Below are positions 25,582 through 33,879 of a DNA stretch of 64,000 nt, piece after piece (the first letter of the stretch is position 1; each line of letters begins with the position of its first letter). Under the pieces are notes generated by a model. It was not told the origin of the DNA, did not search any database, and was given only the letters and a program-made list of their open reading frames with translations. The translations under genes were made by a program, and so were the position numbers. Source of the DNA: Streptomyces brevispora (lineage in GTDB: Bacteria > Actinomycetota > Actinomycetes > Streptomycetales > Streptomycetaceae); NCBI RefSeq assembly GCF_007829885.1, contig NZ_VIWW01000001.1, forward strand, positions 4,650,001 through 4,714,000. The letters run 5' to 3'.

Positions 25582-28101
25582 TCACTCGTCGCGGCCGGAT
25601 GTCGCGCCGCCTTCGGGCGCGGAGCTCGGAAGAGTGAGCGTCACCGAGAAACCGGGGCTCCCGATGGCCGTCTCCAGGGTCCCGTCCATGGCCTCGGTCA
25701 AGTCGCGCGACAGCCGTACAGCCAGGCTGTCGGCCCTGGGATCCGGAGCCCGGGAAAGACCGGGGCCCGGTTCCGGGCCCCGGGCGGGCGTGCCGTCCTC
25801 CACCCGGATCATCACGTGGCCGGACCGGACCTCGGCGGTGAAGACGGGGGGCCGGTCCGACGGGCTGTGACGCAACGCGTCGGCCCCCAGGGCGGTCAGC
25901 GCGCGGGTGAGGAGAGCGGCGTCGGCGATCACGTCGGGCAGCTGTTCCGGCAGGCGCGGAATGATCGAGTGACCGCCGGGCCCGAGGTCGTCCAGGGCGG
26001 CGCCCAGCATGTCGTTGAGGTCGACCGGGCGGAGGTAGAGATCGAGTGCCCCGGCGTGCAGACGGCTCACATCGTCGAGATCGGTGACCAGCTGAGCCGC
26101 ACGGTGCACCGCCGCACGGGCAGCCTCCAGCAACTGCGCCTCCTCCGGGACGGTCCCGCCGGCGTGCCGGCTCCGCAGGCGCACGAGCGCTTCCTCGGCC
26201 GTGCGCAGCGGAGCACGCAGATCGCGTCCTGCCGCGAGAAGCAAGGATGCCCGGGTACGTTCGGCGTCGGCGAAGGTGTCCGTGCCGTCGGAACACCCGG
26301 CGATCCGCCCTCGGGCATGGGCCAGCCCCAGTTCGGCGGCGCATGCGGCGAGGACGCGTTGGTCCTCCGTACTCAGTCCTGAGCCGCGCGCGGCCAGCGT
26401 GAGGTTGTCGTCGACGGGGCTTTCCACGTCCGCCTCGTAGGGCTTTTCCGGTGGCCGCTCCCCGGCGCTGGCGACCACGTACCAGCGGGGCACGGGAGAT
26501 GCTTCCGGGTCCCTTTCGAGCAGGCTGATCGCACCGAGGCCGAAGTTCTCCCGGATCTGCTCCACCAGTGCCGTCAGGTCCTGGCCACGCATCATGGCGG
26601 CGGCCAGGCGGCTCAGCGCCCTTGCCTCGGATGTCGCGCGTACCGCCTGGTGCGTACGCTGAGCGGCCGTTCCCGCCGCCGTGCCGACGAGGGCGGCCGT
26701 GGCGATGAACACCACGAGCGCGGCAATCGAGTCCGGGTGCTCGATGGCCAGCGAGTGCACCGGTGCGGTGAAGTAGTAGTCGGCGAGCAGCGCAGCGGCG
26801 ATGGCGGCGAACAGCGCGGGGTACAGCCCTCCGACCAGGGCGACCACGACGACGGCGAGCAGATAGATCACCAGGTCGCTGGAGAGGCCGAGGTGGCCGC
26901 GCGCCGCGGTCAGCAGGAGCGTCAGTACGGGCAGCAGCACCACGGTGCCGGCCAGTGCGGCCCAGTAACGTCTCGGGCCGGTGCCGCGGCTCGGGTGTGG
27001 AAGCCTCGAAGCGGCAGACCCCGCCGCCTCCCCATGGGTGACGATGTGGACGTCGATGGGGCCGGAGCCCTTGATCGTCCGCTCTCCCACACCTGCTCTC
27101 AGGAGGGAGGCCAGCCGGCCGTGACGGCTCGCGCCCAGCACGATCTGGGTGACGTCCTCCGCCTCGGCGAACTGGAGCAGGGCGTCGACGACGTCCTCGC
27201 CGGTGGTCTGGTGGTAGCTGCCGCCGAGTGATTCCAGAAGAGTGTGCTGGGCGTCCAGTGCCGCCGGGTCGACGTCGGCGAGTCCGTCCTCCGGGACCAC
27301 GTGGAGGGCCAGCAACTCGGTGCCGGGGGTACGCGCGCTGATCCGCGCGGCACGGCGGATCAGTGTCTCGCCCTCCGGCCCGCCGCTCAGGGACACCAGG
27401 ATGCGCTCCCGGGTCTCCCAGGGAGCGACGATGCCGTGCTCCGCGCGGTAGCGCCGCAGCCCTTCCTCCACCCGGTCGGCCAGCCACAGCAGGGCGATTT
27501 CGCGCAGGGCGGTGAGGTTGCCGACCCGGAAGTAGTGGGTGAGGGCGGACTCGATGCGGTCCGGCGCATAGATGTCGCCGTGGACCATACGGCGGCGGAG
27601 CACCTCCGGTGGCAGGTCGACCAGTTCGATCTGGTCGGCCCGGCGGGCCACCTCGTCGGGCAGGGTCTCCCGCTGGGTGACCCCCGTGATCTGCCGTACC
27701 ACGTCGTTGAGTGACTCCAGGTGCTGGACGTTGAGCGTGGTGACCACATCGATGCCGGCGTCCAGGAGCTCCTCCACGTCCTGCCACCGCTTGGCGTTGC
27801 GGGCCCCCGGAACGTTGGAGTGGGCCAGCTCGTCGACCAGCGCGACCTGGGGACGGCGGGCCAGTACCGCGTCGAGATCCATCTCGGTGAAGAGCGCGCC
27901 GCGGTGGCTCAGCGTCCGGCGGGCCGTCGTCTCCAGACCGTCGGCCATGGCCGCGGTCGCCCGGCGCCCGTGCGGCTCGACGAAGCCGACGACCACGTGC
28001 GAGCCCCGGGCACGCAGCCGCTGCCCCTCGGCGAGCATGGCGTACGTCTTGCCGACCCCGGGAGCGGCCCCGAGGTAGATCCGCAACCGTCCACGTGCCA
28101 C
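25582..28101 (-). CDS. kdpD: KdpD-like sensor protein with degenerate histidine-kinase core
   Basis: An 839-residue protein with KdpD order: N-terminal KdpD domain with IYLGAAPGVGKTYAML (Walker A, about 8-22) and VDELAHSNVPG, a USP domain (about 235-360), four helices (about 385-490), a GAF-like region, then dimerisation and ATPase domains. The H-box reads LLLAAGRDLRAPL: Arg 626 (CGC) stands where SHDLR has the phosphorylated His. The ATPase part also lacks the usual N-box asparagines (ALTALGADALRHSP) and a clean DxGxG. It is therefore probably unable to autophosphorylate. GTG 28101 has AGGAG 7 bases upstream; the frame extends to 28239. No kdpE response regulator is present in the window. 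Confidence 0.85.
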   Translation of the reverse strand: MARGRLRIYLGAAPGVGKTYAMLAEGQRLRARGSHVVVGFVEPHGRRATAAMADGLETTARRTLSHRGALFTEMDLDAVLARRPQVALVDELAHSNVPGARNAKRWQDVEELLDAGIDVVTTLNVQHLESLNDVVRQITGVTQRETLPDEVARRADQIELVDLPPEVLRRRMVHGDIYAPDRIESALTHYFRVGNLTALREIALLWLADRVEEGLRRYRAEHGIVAPWETRERILVSLSGGPEGETLIRRAARISARTPGTELLALHVVPEDGLADVDPAALDAQHTLLESLGGSYHQTTGEDVVDALLQFAEAEDVTQIVLGASRHGRLASLLRAGVGERTIKGSGPIDVHIVTHGEAAGSAASRLPHPSRGTGPRRYWAALAGTVVLLPVLTLLLTAARGHLGLSSDLVIYLLAVVVVALVGGLYPALFAAIAAALLADYYFTAPVHSLAIEHPDSIAALVVFIATAALVGTAAGTAAQRTHQAVRATSEARALSRLAAAMMRGQDLTALVEQIRENFGLGAISLLERDPEASPVPRWYVVASAGERPPEKPYEADVESPVDDNLTLAARGSGLSTEDQRVLAACAAELGLAHARGRIAGCSDGTDTFADAERTRASLLLAAGRDLRAPLRTAEEALVRLRSRHAGGTVPEEAQLLEAARAAVHRAAQLVTDLDDVSRLHAGALDLYLRPVDLNDMLGAALDDLGPGGHSIIPRLPEQLPDVIADAALLTRALTALGADALRHSPSDRPPVFTAEVRSGHVMIRVEDGTPARGPEPGPGLSRAPDPRADSLAVRLSRDLTEAMDGTLETAIGSPGFSVTLTLPSSAPEGGATSGRDE

Positions 28102-28320
28102 CGGCGGACTCCTGCCCAGGTCACCCCATGTCGTGTTCGCGCCCTTCCATGGTGCGCCCGTCGAAGCCGTTCCACGCGACGACACAGGTGAGGGCGGCGG
28201 AGATGTTCCGCTGTCGTCGGCGCCGGGCCCGCAACGCACGGACGGCCGGTGGAGCAGGGGCCCGATGCCGGGCCGGATCGCCGCTGAGCGATTCCTTACG
28301 GGCCGGCTGCCGGCAGCCGC

Positions 28321-29463
28321 TCAGAGCCGGGACGCCTTCAGTGCCATGTGCAGCAGCAGCCGGTCCTCGCCGTCGTTCAGGTCCAGGCCGGTGAGCTGCT
28401 GGACCCGGGAGAGGCGGTAGTAGAGCGTCTGGCGGTGAATGCCCAGCTCACCGGCGGTCCGGGACGCCTGGCCCGCACAGTCGAGGAACACCTCGGCGGT
28501 GCGGGCCAGATCCCGGTGCGGCGGGGTGAGCAGCGGGCGCACGGCGCGGTCGGTCGGCGTGTCCGGGGCGAGCGCGGTCAGCAGGCGGTACGGGCCGATG
28601 GCCGACCACTGGGCGACCGGGCCGAACCGGGCTTCCGCCGCAGCCGCCCGGTTCGCGGCGGAGGCCTCGTGCCAGGCGTCGGCCAGCTCCGCCAGGCCCC
28701 GGCGCGGCACCGCGATCCCGGCGGTGGCGGCGGGCCCCGCGGTGGCGCGCAGCCGGTCCGCGGCGGTCAGGGCCGGGTCCAGGACCTCGGTCGACCGGAG
28801 CCGGACCAGCGCGGCCAGTGCCGCAGGGCCCGCCCCGGCCGCGGCCGGGGCGACGGACAGTGCGGCCGTCGACGGCACCGTGCGCACCGAGGGCGGCTCT
28901 TCCGCCCACGGGGTCACGCACACCACGGTGTGCAGCCCGTCCGCGTCCGGGCCGAGCGCCTCGCTGAGCGCGGCGACCGCCATGTCGCGCTGCCAGCCGC
29001 GCCCGGCCGTGAGGACCGCGCCGAACTCCCGGGACAGATCCGCGCCCGCCCGCGCCTCGTCGGAGAGCAGCGCCCCGATCCGGGCCGCCACCTCCATCGC
29101 CGCGTCCAGCTGCTCGTCGGTCGGCCGGGGGTCGGCGTCCAGCAGCCATACGTAACCGAGCACCACACCCCGATGGCGTACCGGCAGACAGATCCGGTCC
29201 CGGTTGACGCCGGCCTCCGGGGCGGCCGGGATGCGGACGGGGCCGGTGGCGCGGGTGATGCCGAAGTTCTCGAACCAGGCGCGGACCGCGGGGGTCGAGC
29301 GACGGGTCAGGATCGAGCGGGTGCGGACCGGGTCCATCGCCGTGGCGTCGTCGCTGTCGTGGGCACCGAAGGCGACCAGGCCGAAGTCCCGGTTCTCCAG
29401 CGTCGCGGGAGCGCCGAGCAGTCCGGAGATCTCGTCGACCAGCTCCTGGTAATCGCCCTTCAC
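28321..29463 (-). CDS. PucR-family transcriptional regulator, divergent from proline catabolism
   Basis: A 380-residue regulator. The C-terminus has the PucR helix-turn-helix (RTAGELGIHRQTLYYRLSRVQQLTGLDLNDGEDRLLLHMAL), and the middle/N-terminus resembles the GAF/GGDEF-like sensory part of the CdaR/PucR group. Such proteins often activate the neighbouring catabolic gene in response to its substrate; here it is transcribed away from proline dehydrogenase and pruA, sharing a 199-base region with a perfect palindrome. It is thus probably the proline-utilisation regulator. GTG 29463 has no ribosome site but lies six bases after a GAGAAT box, suggesting a leaderless transcript. Confidence 0.85.
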   Translation of the reverse strand: MKGDYQELVDEISGLLGAPATLENRDFGLVAFGAHDSDDATAMDPVRTRSILTRRSTPAVRAWFENFGITRATGPVRIPAAPEAGVNRDRICLPVRHRGVVLGYVWLLDADPRPTDEQLDAAMEVAARIGALLSDEARAGADLSREFGAVLTAGRGWQRDMAVAALSEALGPDADGLHTVVCVTPWAEEPPSVRTVPSTAALSVAPAAAGAGPAALAALVRLRSTEVLDPALTAADRLRATAGPAATAGIAVPRRGLAELADAWHEASAANRAAAAEARFGPVAQWSAIGPYRLLTALAPDTPTDRAVRPLLTPPHRDLARTAEVFLDCAGQASRTAGELGIHRQTLYYRLSRVQQLTGLDLNDGEDRLLLHMALKASRL

Positions 29464-29483
29464 CCGCTCATTCTCGCACCCCT

Positions 29484-29499
29484 TCAGACATATGTCTGA
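29484..29499. promoter_or_regulatory. Perfect 16-bp palindrome TCAGACATATGTCTGA
   Basis: A 16-base perfect palindrome in the divergent region between the PucR gene and proline dehydrogenase, 21 bases from the PucR start. It is much more AT-rich than its surroundings. It is well placed to be the operator of the PucR protein, controlling its own gene and possibly proline catabolism. Confidence 0.65.
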
Positions 29500-29662
29500 G
29501 ATCCAGGGAACGGATGCGTGACAGCTGTCGATGGCCCAGGATCGGAGAGATCCCTAGATTTCACGGTGGTTCTCCGTGCTGTACCGCTTCTGTTCCTCAG
29601 GTTTCGTTAGGCTTCATTTGCGGCGGTACGGCCTTCGTTCGTACTTTCCGTGGAGGTGCCCC

Positions 29663-30589
29663 GTGCTGGGTCCCGTGATTCTCGCCGCGTCACGCAGCGA
29701 CAAGATGCGCCGCTTCGTCTCGGCAGCCCCGGGCACCAAGCAGGTCGTCGGCCGGTTCATCGCCGGTGAGACGGTCGAGCAGGTCATCCCGATCATCGAG
29801 GACGCCGCCGACAAGGGCCTGGAGGTCACCCTCGACGTGGTCGGTGAGGACATCACCACGCCCGAGCAGGCCGCCGCCGCCCGCGACGCCTACCTGGAGC
29901 TCATCGGCCGCCTCGAGGACCTCGGTCTGGGCACCAGGGCCGAGATGTCCGTCAAGCTCTCCATGTTCGGCCAGGCGCTGGAGGGCGGCCACGAGCTGGC
30001 CCTCGCCAACGTCCGCCCGGTCGTCGAGGCCGCCGCCGCGATCGGCACCACGGTCACCCTGGACGCCGAGGACCACACCACCCTCGACTCGATGTTCGCC
30101 ATCCACGAGGAGCTGCGCAGGAGCCACCCGCAGACCGGATGCGTCATCCAGGCCTACCTCTTCCGCACCGAGGAGGACGCCCGTCGTCTCGCCGCGGCCG
30201 GCAGCCGCGTCCGCATCGTGAAGGGCGCCTACAAGGAGCCCGCCTCCGTCGCGTACCAGGACAAGGCCGAGATCGACAAGGCGTACGTCCGCATCCTGCG
30301 GACGCTGATGGACGGCGAGGGCTACCCGATGATCGGGTCCCACGACCCGCGTCTGATAGCCATCGCCCAGGAGCTGGGCCGCAAGGCGGGCCGCAAGCTC
30401 GACGAGTACGAGTTCCAGATGCTGTACGGCATCCGCAGCGAGGAGCACATCCGGCTCGCGGCCGAGGGCCACCGGATGCGCGTCTACACCGCCTACGGCA
30501 CCGACTGGTACGGCTACTTCATGCGCCGCCTCGCGGAGAAGCCGGCCAACCTGCTGTTCTTCGGCCGCTCCATCCTCACCAAGGGCTGA
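29663..30589 (+). CDS. Proline dehydrogenase (monofunctional)
   Basis: A 308-residue FAD enzyme that oxidises L-proline to pyrroline-5-carboxylate, passing electrons to the membrane quinone pool. The beta/alpha barrel shows VTLDVVGEDITTPEQA, the Lys-containing LGTRAEMSVKLSMFGQAL, TVTLDAEDHTTLDSMF, GCVIQAYLFRTEEDA, RIVKGAYKEP and the late EFQMLYGIR, typical of the family. GTG 29663 has GGAGG 6 bases upstream and yields the usual length; the frame extends back to 29576. pruA begins 40 bases later, so both steps are in one operon. Confidence 0.95.
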   Translation: MLGPVILAASRSDKMRRFVSAAPGTKQVVGRFIAGETVEQVIPIIEDAADKGLEVTLDVVGEDITTPEQAAAARDAYLELIGRLEDLGLGTRAEMSVKLSMFGQALEGGHELALANVRPVVEAAAAIGTTVTLDAEDHTTLDSMFAIHEELRRSHPQTGCVIQAYLFRTEEDARRLAAAGSRVRIVKGAYKEPASVAYQDKAEIDKAYVRILRTLMDGEGYPMIGSHDPRLIAIAQELGRKAGRKLDEYEFQMLYGIRSEEHIRLAAEGHRMRVYTAYGTDWYGYFMRRLAEKPANLLFFGRSILTKG

Positions 30590-30629
30590 GCCCCCCCTTC
30601 CCCTCTCTACCCAAGGAGCAACGGAACTC

Positions 30630-32261
30630 ATGGACGCTGTGACCCAGGTCCCCGCGCCGGTCAACGAGCCGGTCCACTCCTACGCCCCGGGCTCCCCGGA
30701 GCGCGCCCGCCTGGAGGTGAAGCTCAAGGAGCTCAGCCAGAACCCGATCGACCTGCCGATGACCATCGGTGGCGAGAAGCGGATGGGCGGCGGCGAGCGC
30801 TTCGACGTCGTGCAGCCCCACAACCACAAGGCCGTCATCGGTACGTTCGCCGGTGCCACCGAGCAGGACGCCAAGGACGCGGTCGACGCCGCCCTCGCCG
30901 CTGCCCCGGCCTGGCGCGCGATGGCCTTCGACGACCGCGCGGCCATCATCCTGCGCGCCGCCGAGCTGCTCGCCGGCCCCTGGCGCGAGACGCTGGCCGC
31001 CTCCACGATGCTCGGCCAGGGCAAGACCGCCCAGCAGGCCGAGATCGACACCCCCTGTGAGCTCGTCGACTTCTGGCGCTTCAACGTGCACTACGCACGC
31101 CAGATCCTGGCCGAGCAGCCCCCGGCCAACTCCCCGGGCGTGTGGAACCGCATGGACCACCGCCCGCTGGAGGGCTTCGTCTACGCGATCACGCCGTTCA
31201 ACTTCACGGCCATCGCGGGCAACCTGCCCACCGCCCCCGCGCTCATGGGCAACGTCGTGGTGTGGAAGCCGTCCCCGACGCAGACCCACGCCGCCGTGCT
31301 GCTGATGCAGCTCCTGGAGGAGGCGGGTCTCCCCAAGGGCGTCATCAACCTGGTGACGGGCGACGGCATCGCCGTCTCCGAGGTGGCCCTGAACCACCGC
31401 GACCTGGCCGGTATCCACTTCACCGGCTCGACCCCCACCTTCCAGCACCTGTGGAAGACGGTCGGCAACAACATCGCGAAGTACCGCACCTACCCGCGTC
31501 TCGTCGGCGAGACCGGCGGCAAGGACTTCGTGGTGGCCCACCCGTCGGCCGACCACGCGATCCTGAAGACCGCCCTGACCCGCGGCTCCTTCGAGTTCCA
31601 GGGCCAGAAGTGCTCCGCGTCCTCGCGTGCGTACGTCCCGGCCTCCATCTGGAACTCCGGTTTCAAGGAGAAGTTCGCGGCCGAGGTCGACTCCATCACC
31701 ATGGGTGACGTCACCGACCTGTCGCACTTCATGGGCGCCGTCATCGACGACCGTGCGTTCGCGAAGAACAAGGCCGCCATCGACCGCGCCGCCGCCGACC
31801 CGGCGTGCACGATCGTCGCGGGCGGCACGTACGACGACTCGGTGGGCTACTTCGTCCGCCCGACCGTCATCGAGTGCAGCGACCCCGAGAACGAGGTCTT
31901 CACGACCGAGTACTTCGGCCCGATCCTCGCCGTCCACGTCTACGAGGACGCCGCGTACGACGCGATGCTGGAGCAGATGGAGTCGGTCTCCGACTACGCC
32001 CTGACCGGTTCCGTCATCGCGGGCGACCGTGCCGCGGCCGCGCACACGATGGAGAAGCTGCGGTACGCCGCGGGCAACTTCTACATCAACGACAAGTCGA
32101 CCGGTGCCGTCGTCGGCCAGCAGCCCTTCGGCGGTGGCCGTGCCTCGGGTACGAACGACAAGGCGGGCGCCCCGCAGAACCTCCAGCGCTGGACCCTGAC
32201 CCGGGCCATCAAGGAGACGCTGGTCCCGCCGACCGACTACACCTACCCCCACCAGGGCTGA
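30630..32261 (+). CDS. pruA: L-glutamate gamma-semialdehyde (P5C) dehydrogenase
   Basis: A 543-residue NAD-dependent aldehyde dehydrogenase that converts the hydrolysed form of pyrroline-5-carboxylate to glutamate, completing proline catabolism. The family hallmarks are TPFNFTAIAGNLPTAPALMGN, the general base Glu in RLVGETGGKDFVVAH, and the catalytic Cys 328 in QGQKCSASSRAYVP; the C-terminal INDKSTGAVVGQQPFGG is also typical. It is separate from proline dehydrogenase, unlike the fused PutA of Gram-negative bacteria. It lies 40 bases after that gene. A short inverted GGGGTGCC/GGCACCCC-type hairpin follows. Confidence 0.97.
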   Translation: MDAVTQVPAPVNEPVHSYAPGSPERARLEVKLKELSQNPIDLPMTIGGEKRMGGGERFDVVQPHNHKAVIGTFAGATEQDAKDAVDAALAAAPAWRAMAFDDRAAIILRAAELLAGPWRETLAASTMLGQGKTAQQAEIDTPCELVDFWRFNVHYARQILAEQPPANSPGVWNRMDHRPLEGFVYAITPFNFTAIAGNLPTAPALMGNVVVWKPSPTQTHAAVLLMQLLEEAGLPKGVINLVTGDGIAVSEVALNHRDLAGIHFTGSTPTFQHLWKTVGNNIAKYRTYPRLVGETGGKDFVVAHPSADHAILKTALTRGSFEFQGQKCSASSRAYVPASIWNSGFKEKFAAEVDSITMGDVTDLSHFMGAVIDDRAFAKNKAAIDRAAADPACTIVAGGTYDDSVGYFVRPTVIECSDPENEVFTTEYFGPILAVHVYEDAAYDAMLEQMESVSDYALTGSVIAGDRAAAAHTMEKLRYAAGNFYINDKSTGAVVGQQPFGGGRASGTNDKAGAPQNLQRWTLTRAIKETLVPPTDYTYPHQG

Positions 32262-32266
32262 CGCCC

Positions 32267-32293
32267 CCCGGGGTGCCGCTGTACCGGCACCCC
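32267..32293 (+). terminator. Hairpin after pruA
   Basis: GGGGTGCCG (32270-32278) and CGGCACCCC (32285-32293) form a 9-bp perfect stem with a short loop, seven bases after the pruA stop. There is no T run. It probably ends the proline operon. Confidence 0.6.
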
Positions 32294-32364
32294 GCCCCGA
32301 ACACCGCCTCCCGCCCGGTTCCCCTGCCGGCCGGGGGGCGGTTTCCATTTCGCCGTCGCCCGGC

Positions 32365-32890
32365 TCAGCTCCAGCCGCGCACGATCAGTGAGAACCCCAC
32401 CGCGAACCCGCCGCCCAGCAGGGCCAGTCCCCGGCCGTAGTGGCGGCGGTGGCGGCGCATCAGCAGCCCGAATCCGGCGAGGCCGAGGCCCACCGTGAGC
32501 GTGCGCGAGCCGCGGGCCGTCGCCGACGCGGCGAGCCAGTCGGACGCCGGGACCCCGGCGGCGCCCGCCTCCGCGCCGTACACCTTGAACGGGATGCCGT
32601 TCCACGGCTGGTGGCGCACCGCGGACGCACCCTCGAGTGCCAGTTCGTGACGGACTTCCGCGCGCATCCGGTCCGTTGTCAGCGGCGCGGGCAACGGGAC
32701 TCCGGACGAGGCCAGTTGCAGCGCGAGCAGGCCCCCCGCCAGGCTGCCCGCGAGCGCGCCCAGCGACATCTTCAGCGCCGCCCGCGGCACCGCCACGCAC
32801 ACGCGCCCAGCAGCAGCTCCGGCATCAGCGGCCGGCTCAGCGCCTCCGCGAACGCCCAGCAGAACGCCAGGGGCAGAGCGGGAGGGCCGG
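32365..32890 (-). pseudogene. Frameshifted conserved membrane protein
   Basis: The frame ending at 32365 reads AALKMSLGALAGSLAGGLLA, then VRHQPWNGIPFKVYGAEAG, DWLAASATARGSRTL and a final helix before FSLIVRGWS. The natural upstream part (LPLAFCWAFAEALSRPLMPE, then LLLGA) lies in a different minus-strand frame, from about 32885 to a TGA at 32774, so a frameshift near 32800 splits the gene. An intact short form could start at ATG 32769 (134 residues). I associate this membrane family with phospholipid-modification clusters, but its function is unknown. Confidence 0.55.
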
Positions 32891-32975
32891 GCGGTCGTGC
32901 TGTTCCCCGAGGGCACCCGGGCCGAGGACGGGTTCACCGGCCATCGAAAGCAGATCGTCCATCCCGCCGCCGCCC
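32879..32975 (+). pseudogene. PlsC-type acyltransferase fragment
   Basis: On the + strand REGRAVVLFPEGTRAEDGFT and a following HRKQIV match motif III (FPEGTRS) of 1-acyl-glycerol-3-phosphate acyltransferases. The match is only about 30 residues; motifs I (HxxxxD) and II are absent and the flanking codons are unrelated. It lies between two minus-strand remnants, so it looks like a leftover from deletion or rearrangement. Confidence 0.55.
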
Positions 32976-33326
32976 CGCCGCACCGGGAACCCGGCCGCGC
33001 CGCTCGGCCCCGCCGGTGAGGCTGAACACGCCCCGCCACAGGCCGCGCCGGGTCGTCCGGCCCGTTTCGCGGGCCAGCGCCCCGTCCAGGTTGGCGAAGG
33101 CGAGCCGGGCCGCGAGCAGTGCGGCGACCGGCAGGGCGGCGGGGTCGGCGGGCAGCAGGGCCAGTGCGGCGGCGGCGCCGGCCGCCGCGATCACACCGGC
33201 CGCGGTGAGGGTGTCGGGCGACACCTCATGGCGGACCAGCGAGGCGCGGACGCCGGAGGGCCGGTTCGCGTACCAGGGCTTGAGAGCGTAGAGGCCGTTC
33301 AGGGGTGCAACTGTTGTGCGTCGCAC
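32934..33326 (-). pseudogene. CDP-alcohol phosphatidyltransferase, N-terminal remnant
   Basis: Residues 8-95 look like the start of a CDP-alcohol phosphatidyltransferase: LNGLYALKPWYA, SPDTLTAAGV, then FANLDGALARETGRTTRRG. The family needs DG-x2-AR-x8-G-x3-D-x3-D; here the sequence leaves the family directly after the Gly (near 33042), so the last two metal-binding Asp are missing. The remaining 35 residues are unrelated. The gene is broken and should be inactive. Its start region overlaps the palindrome at 33314-33328. Confidence 0.55.
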
Positions 33327-33328
33327 AA
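33314..33328. promoter_or_regulatory. Palindrome TTGTGCG-T-CGCACAA
   Basis: Two perfect 7-base arms around one central T. It overlaps the GTG start of the CDP-alcohol phosphatidyltransferase remnant and is probably the operator of the original gene. Confidence 0.5.
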
Positions 33329-33719
33329 TTTTTCGACACGTGTCCCGTACTCACATGCGGGCTGAGTACCCGGTGGGTGCGGTCCCGGGGGCCGGGGCGT
33401 CCGGGATGCCGCTTCGTCCCCGGTCGCCGGACGGGCCCGTGGCGGACGGGGTCCTGGACGGGCCGAGCCAAACCTCCGTCTCAGATAGTAGGAAGTCCGA
33501 GTAACTGTGGAGACAGAACGGCCGGGCTGGCCTAGCTTTGTAGAAGCCGAACGTCTCGCTGGAACCAGCGACTGGTGTTGCGAGCGCATGCCCCGATGCA
33601 GGTAACCCCTGCGGCATCCGTTCCCGCCCCTTCCGGCACCTCGAAATCACTGATCTCGAAATCACCGTTCACGCCGTTCCGATCTCGAAATCCTCGCGAT
33701 CTCAAGGAGTCGATGCATC
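33329..33719 (+). promoter_or_regulatory. Long region upstream of the 42-residue gene with three CTCGAAATC repeats
   Basis: About 390 bases without a supported gene. A -10-like TAGCTT is at 33533-33538. A pairing segment GATGCAGG...CCCTGC...GCATC lies at about 33591-33617. Then CTCGAAATC occurs three times (33640-33648, 33655-33663, 33684-33692), with starts 15 and 29 bases apart. If transcription starts near 33545 the mRNA leader is about 175 bases and carries all these elements. Confidence 0.45.
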
Positions 33720-33848
33720 ATGGCCGAGACCATAGTCCGCCGCGTCCGTCACGCCCACCGCCCGACCGAGTCGGAGCGGCGCAATGCCGCCGCCGCCCTG
33801 CAGCGGGCCCTCGACCGCAGGGACAACGGCGGCTCCACCGGTCACTGA
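33720..33848 (+). CDS. 42-residue basic protein, conserved in Streptomyces
   Basis: ATG 33720 to TGA 33848 encodes MAETIVRRVRHAHRPTESER followed by RNAAAALQRALDRRDNGG. AAGGAG (33704-33709) lies 10 bases upstream. The peptide is Arg-rich and probably helical, without a membrane segment. Very similar short proteins are, from memory, annotated as hypothetical in other Streptomyces. It converges with the phosphatase gene; the gap is 31 bases. Confidence 0.65.
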   Translation: MAETIVRRVRHAHRPTESERRNAAAALQRALDRRDNGGSTGH

Positions 33849-33879
33849 CCGGGCCGCGGCCCGGCCGGTGACGTGCGGA

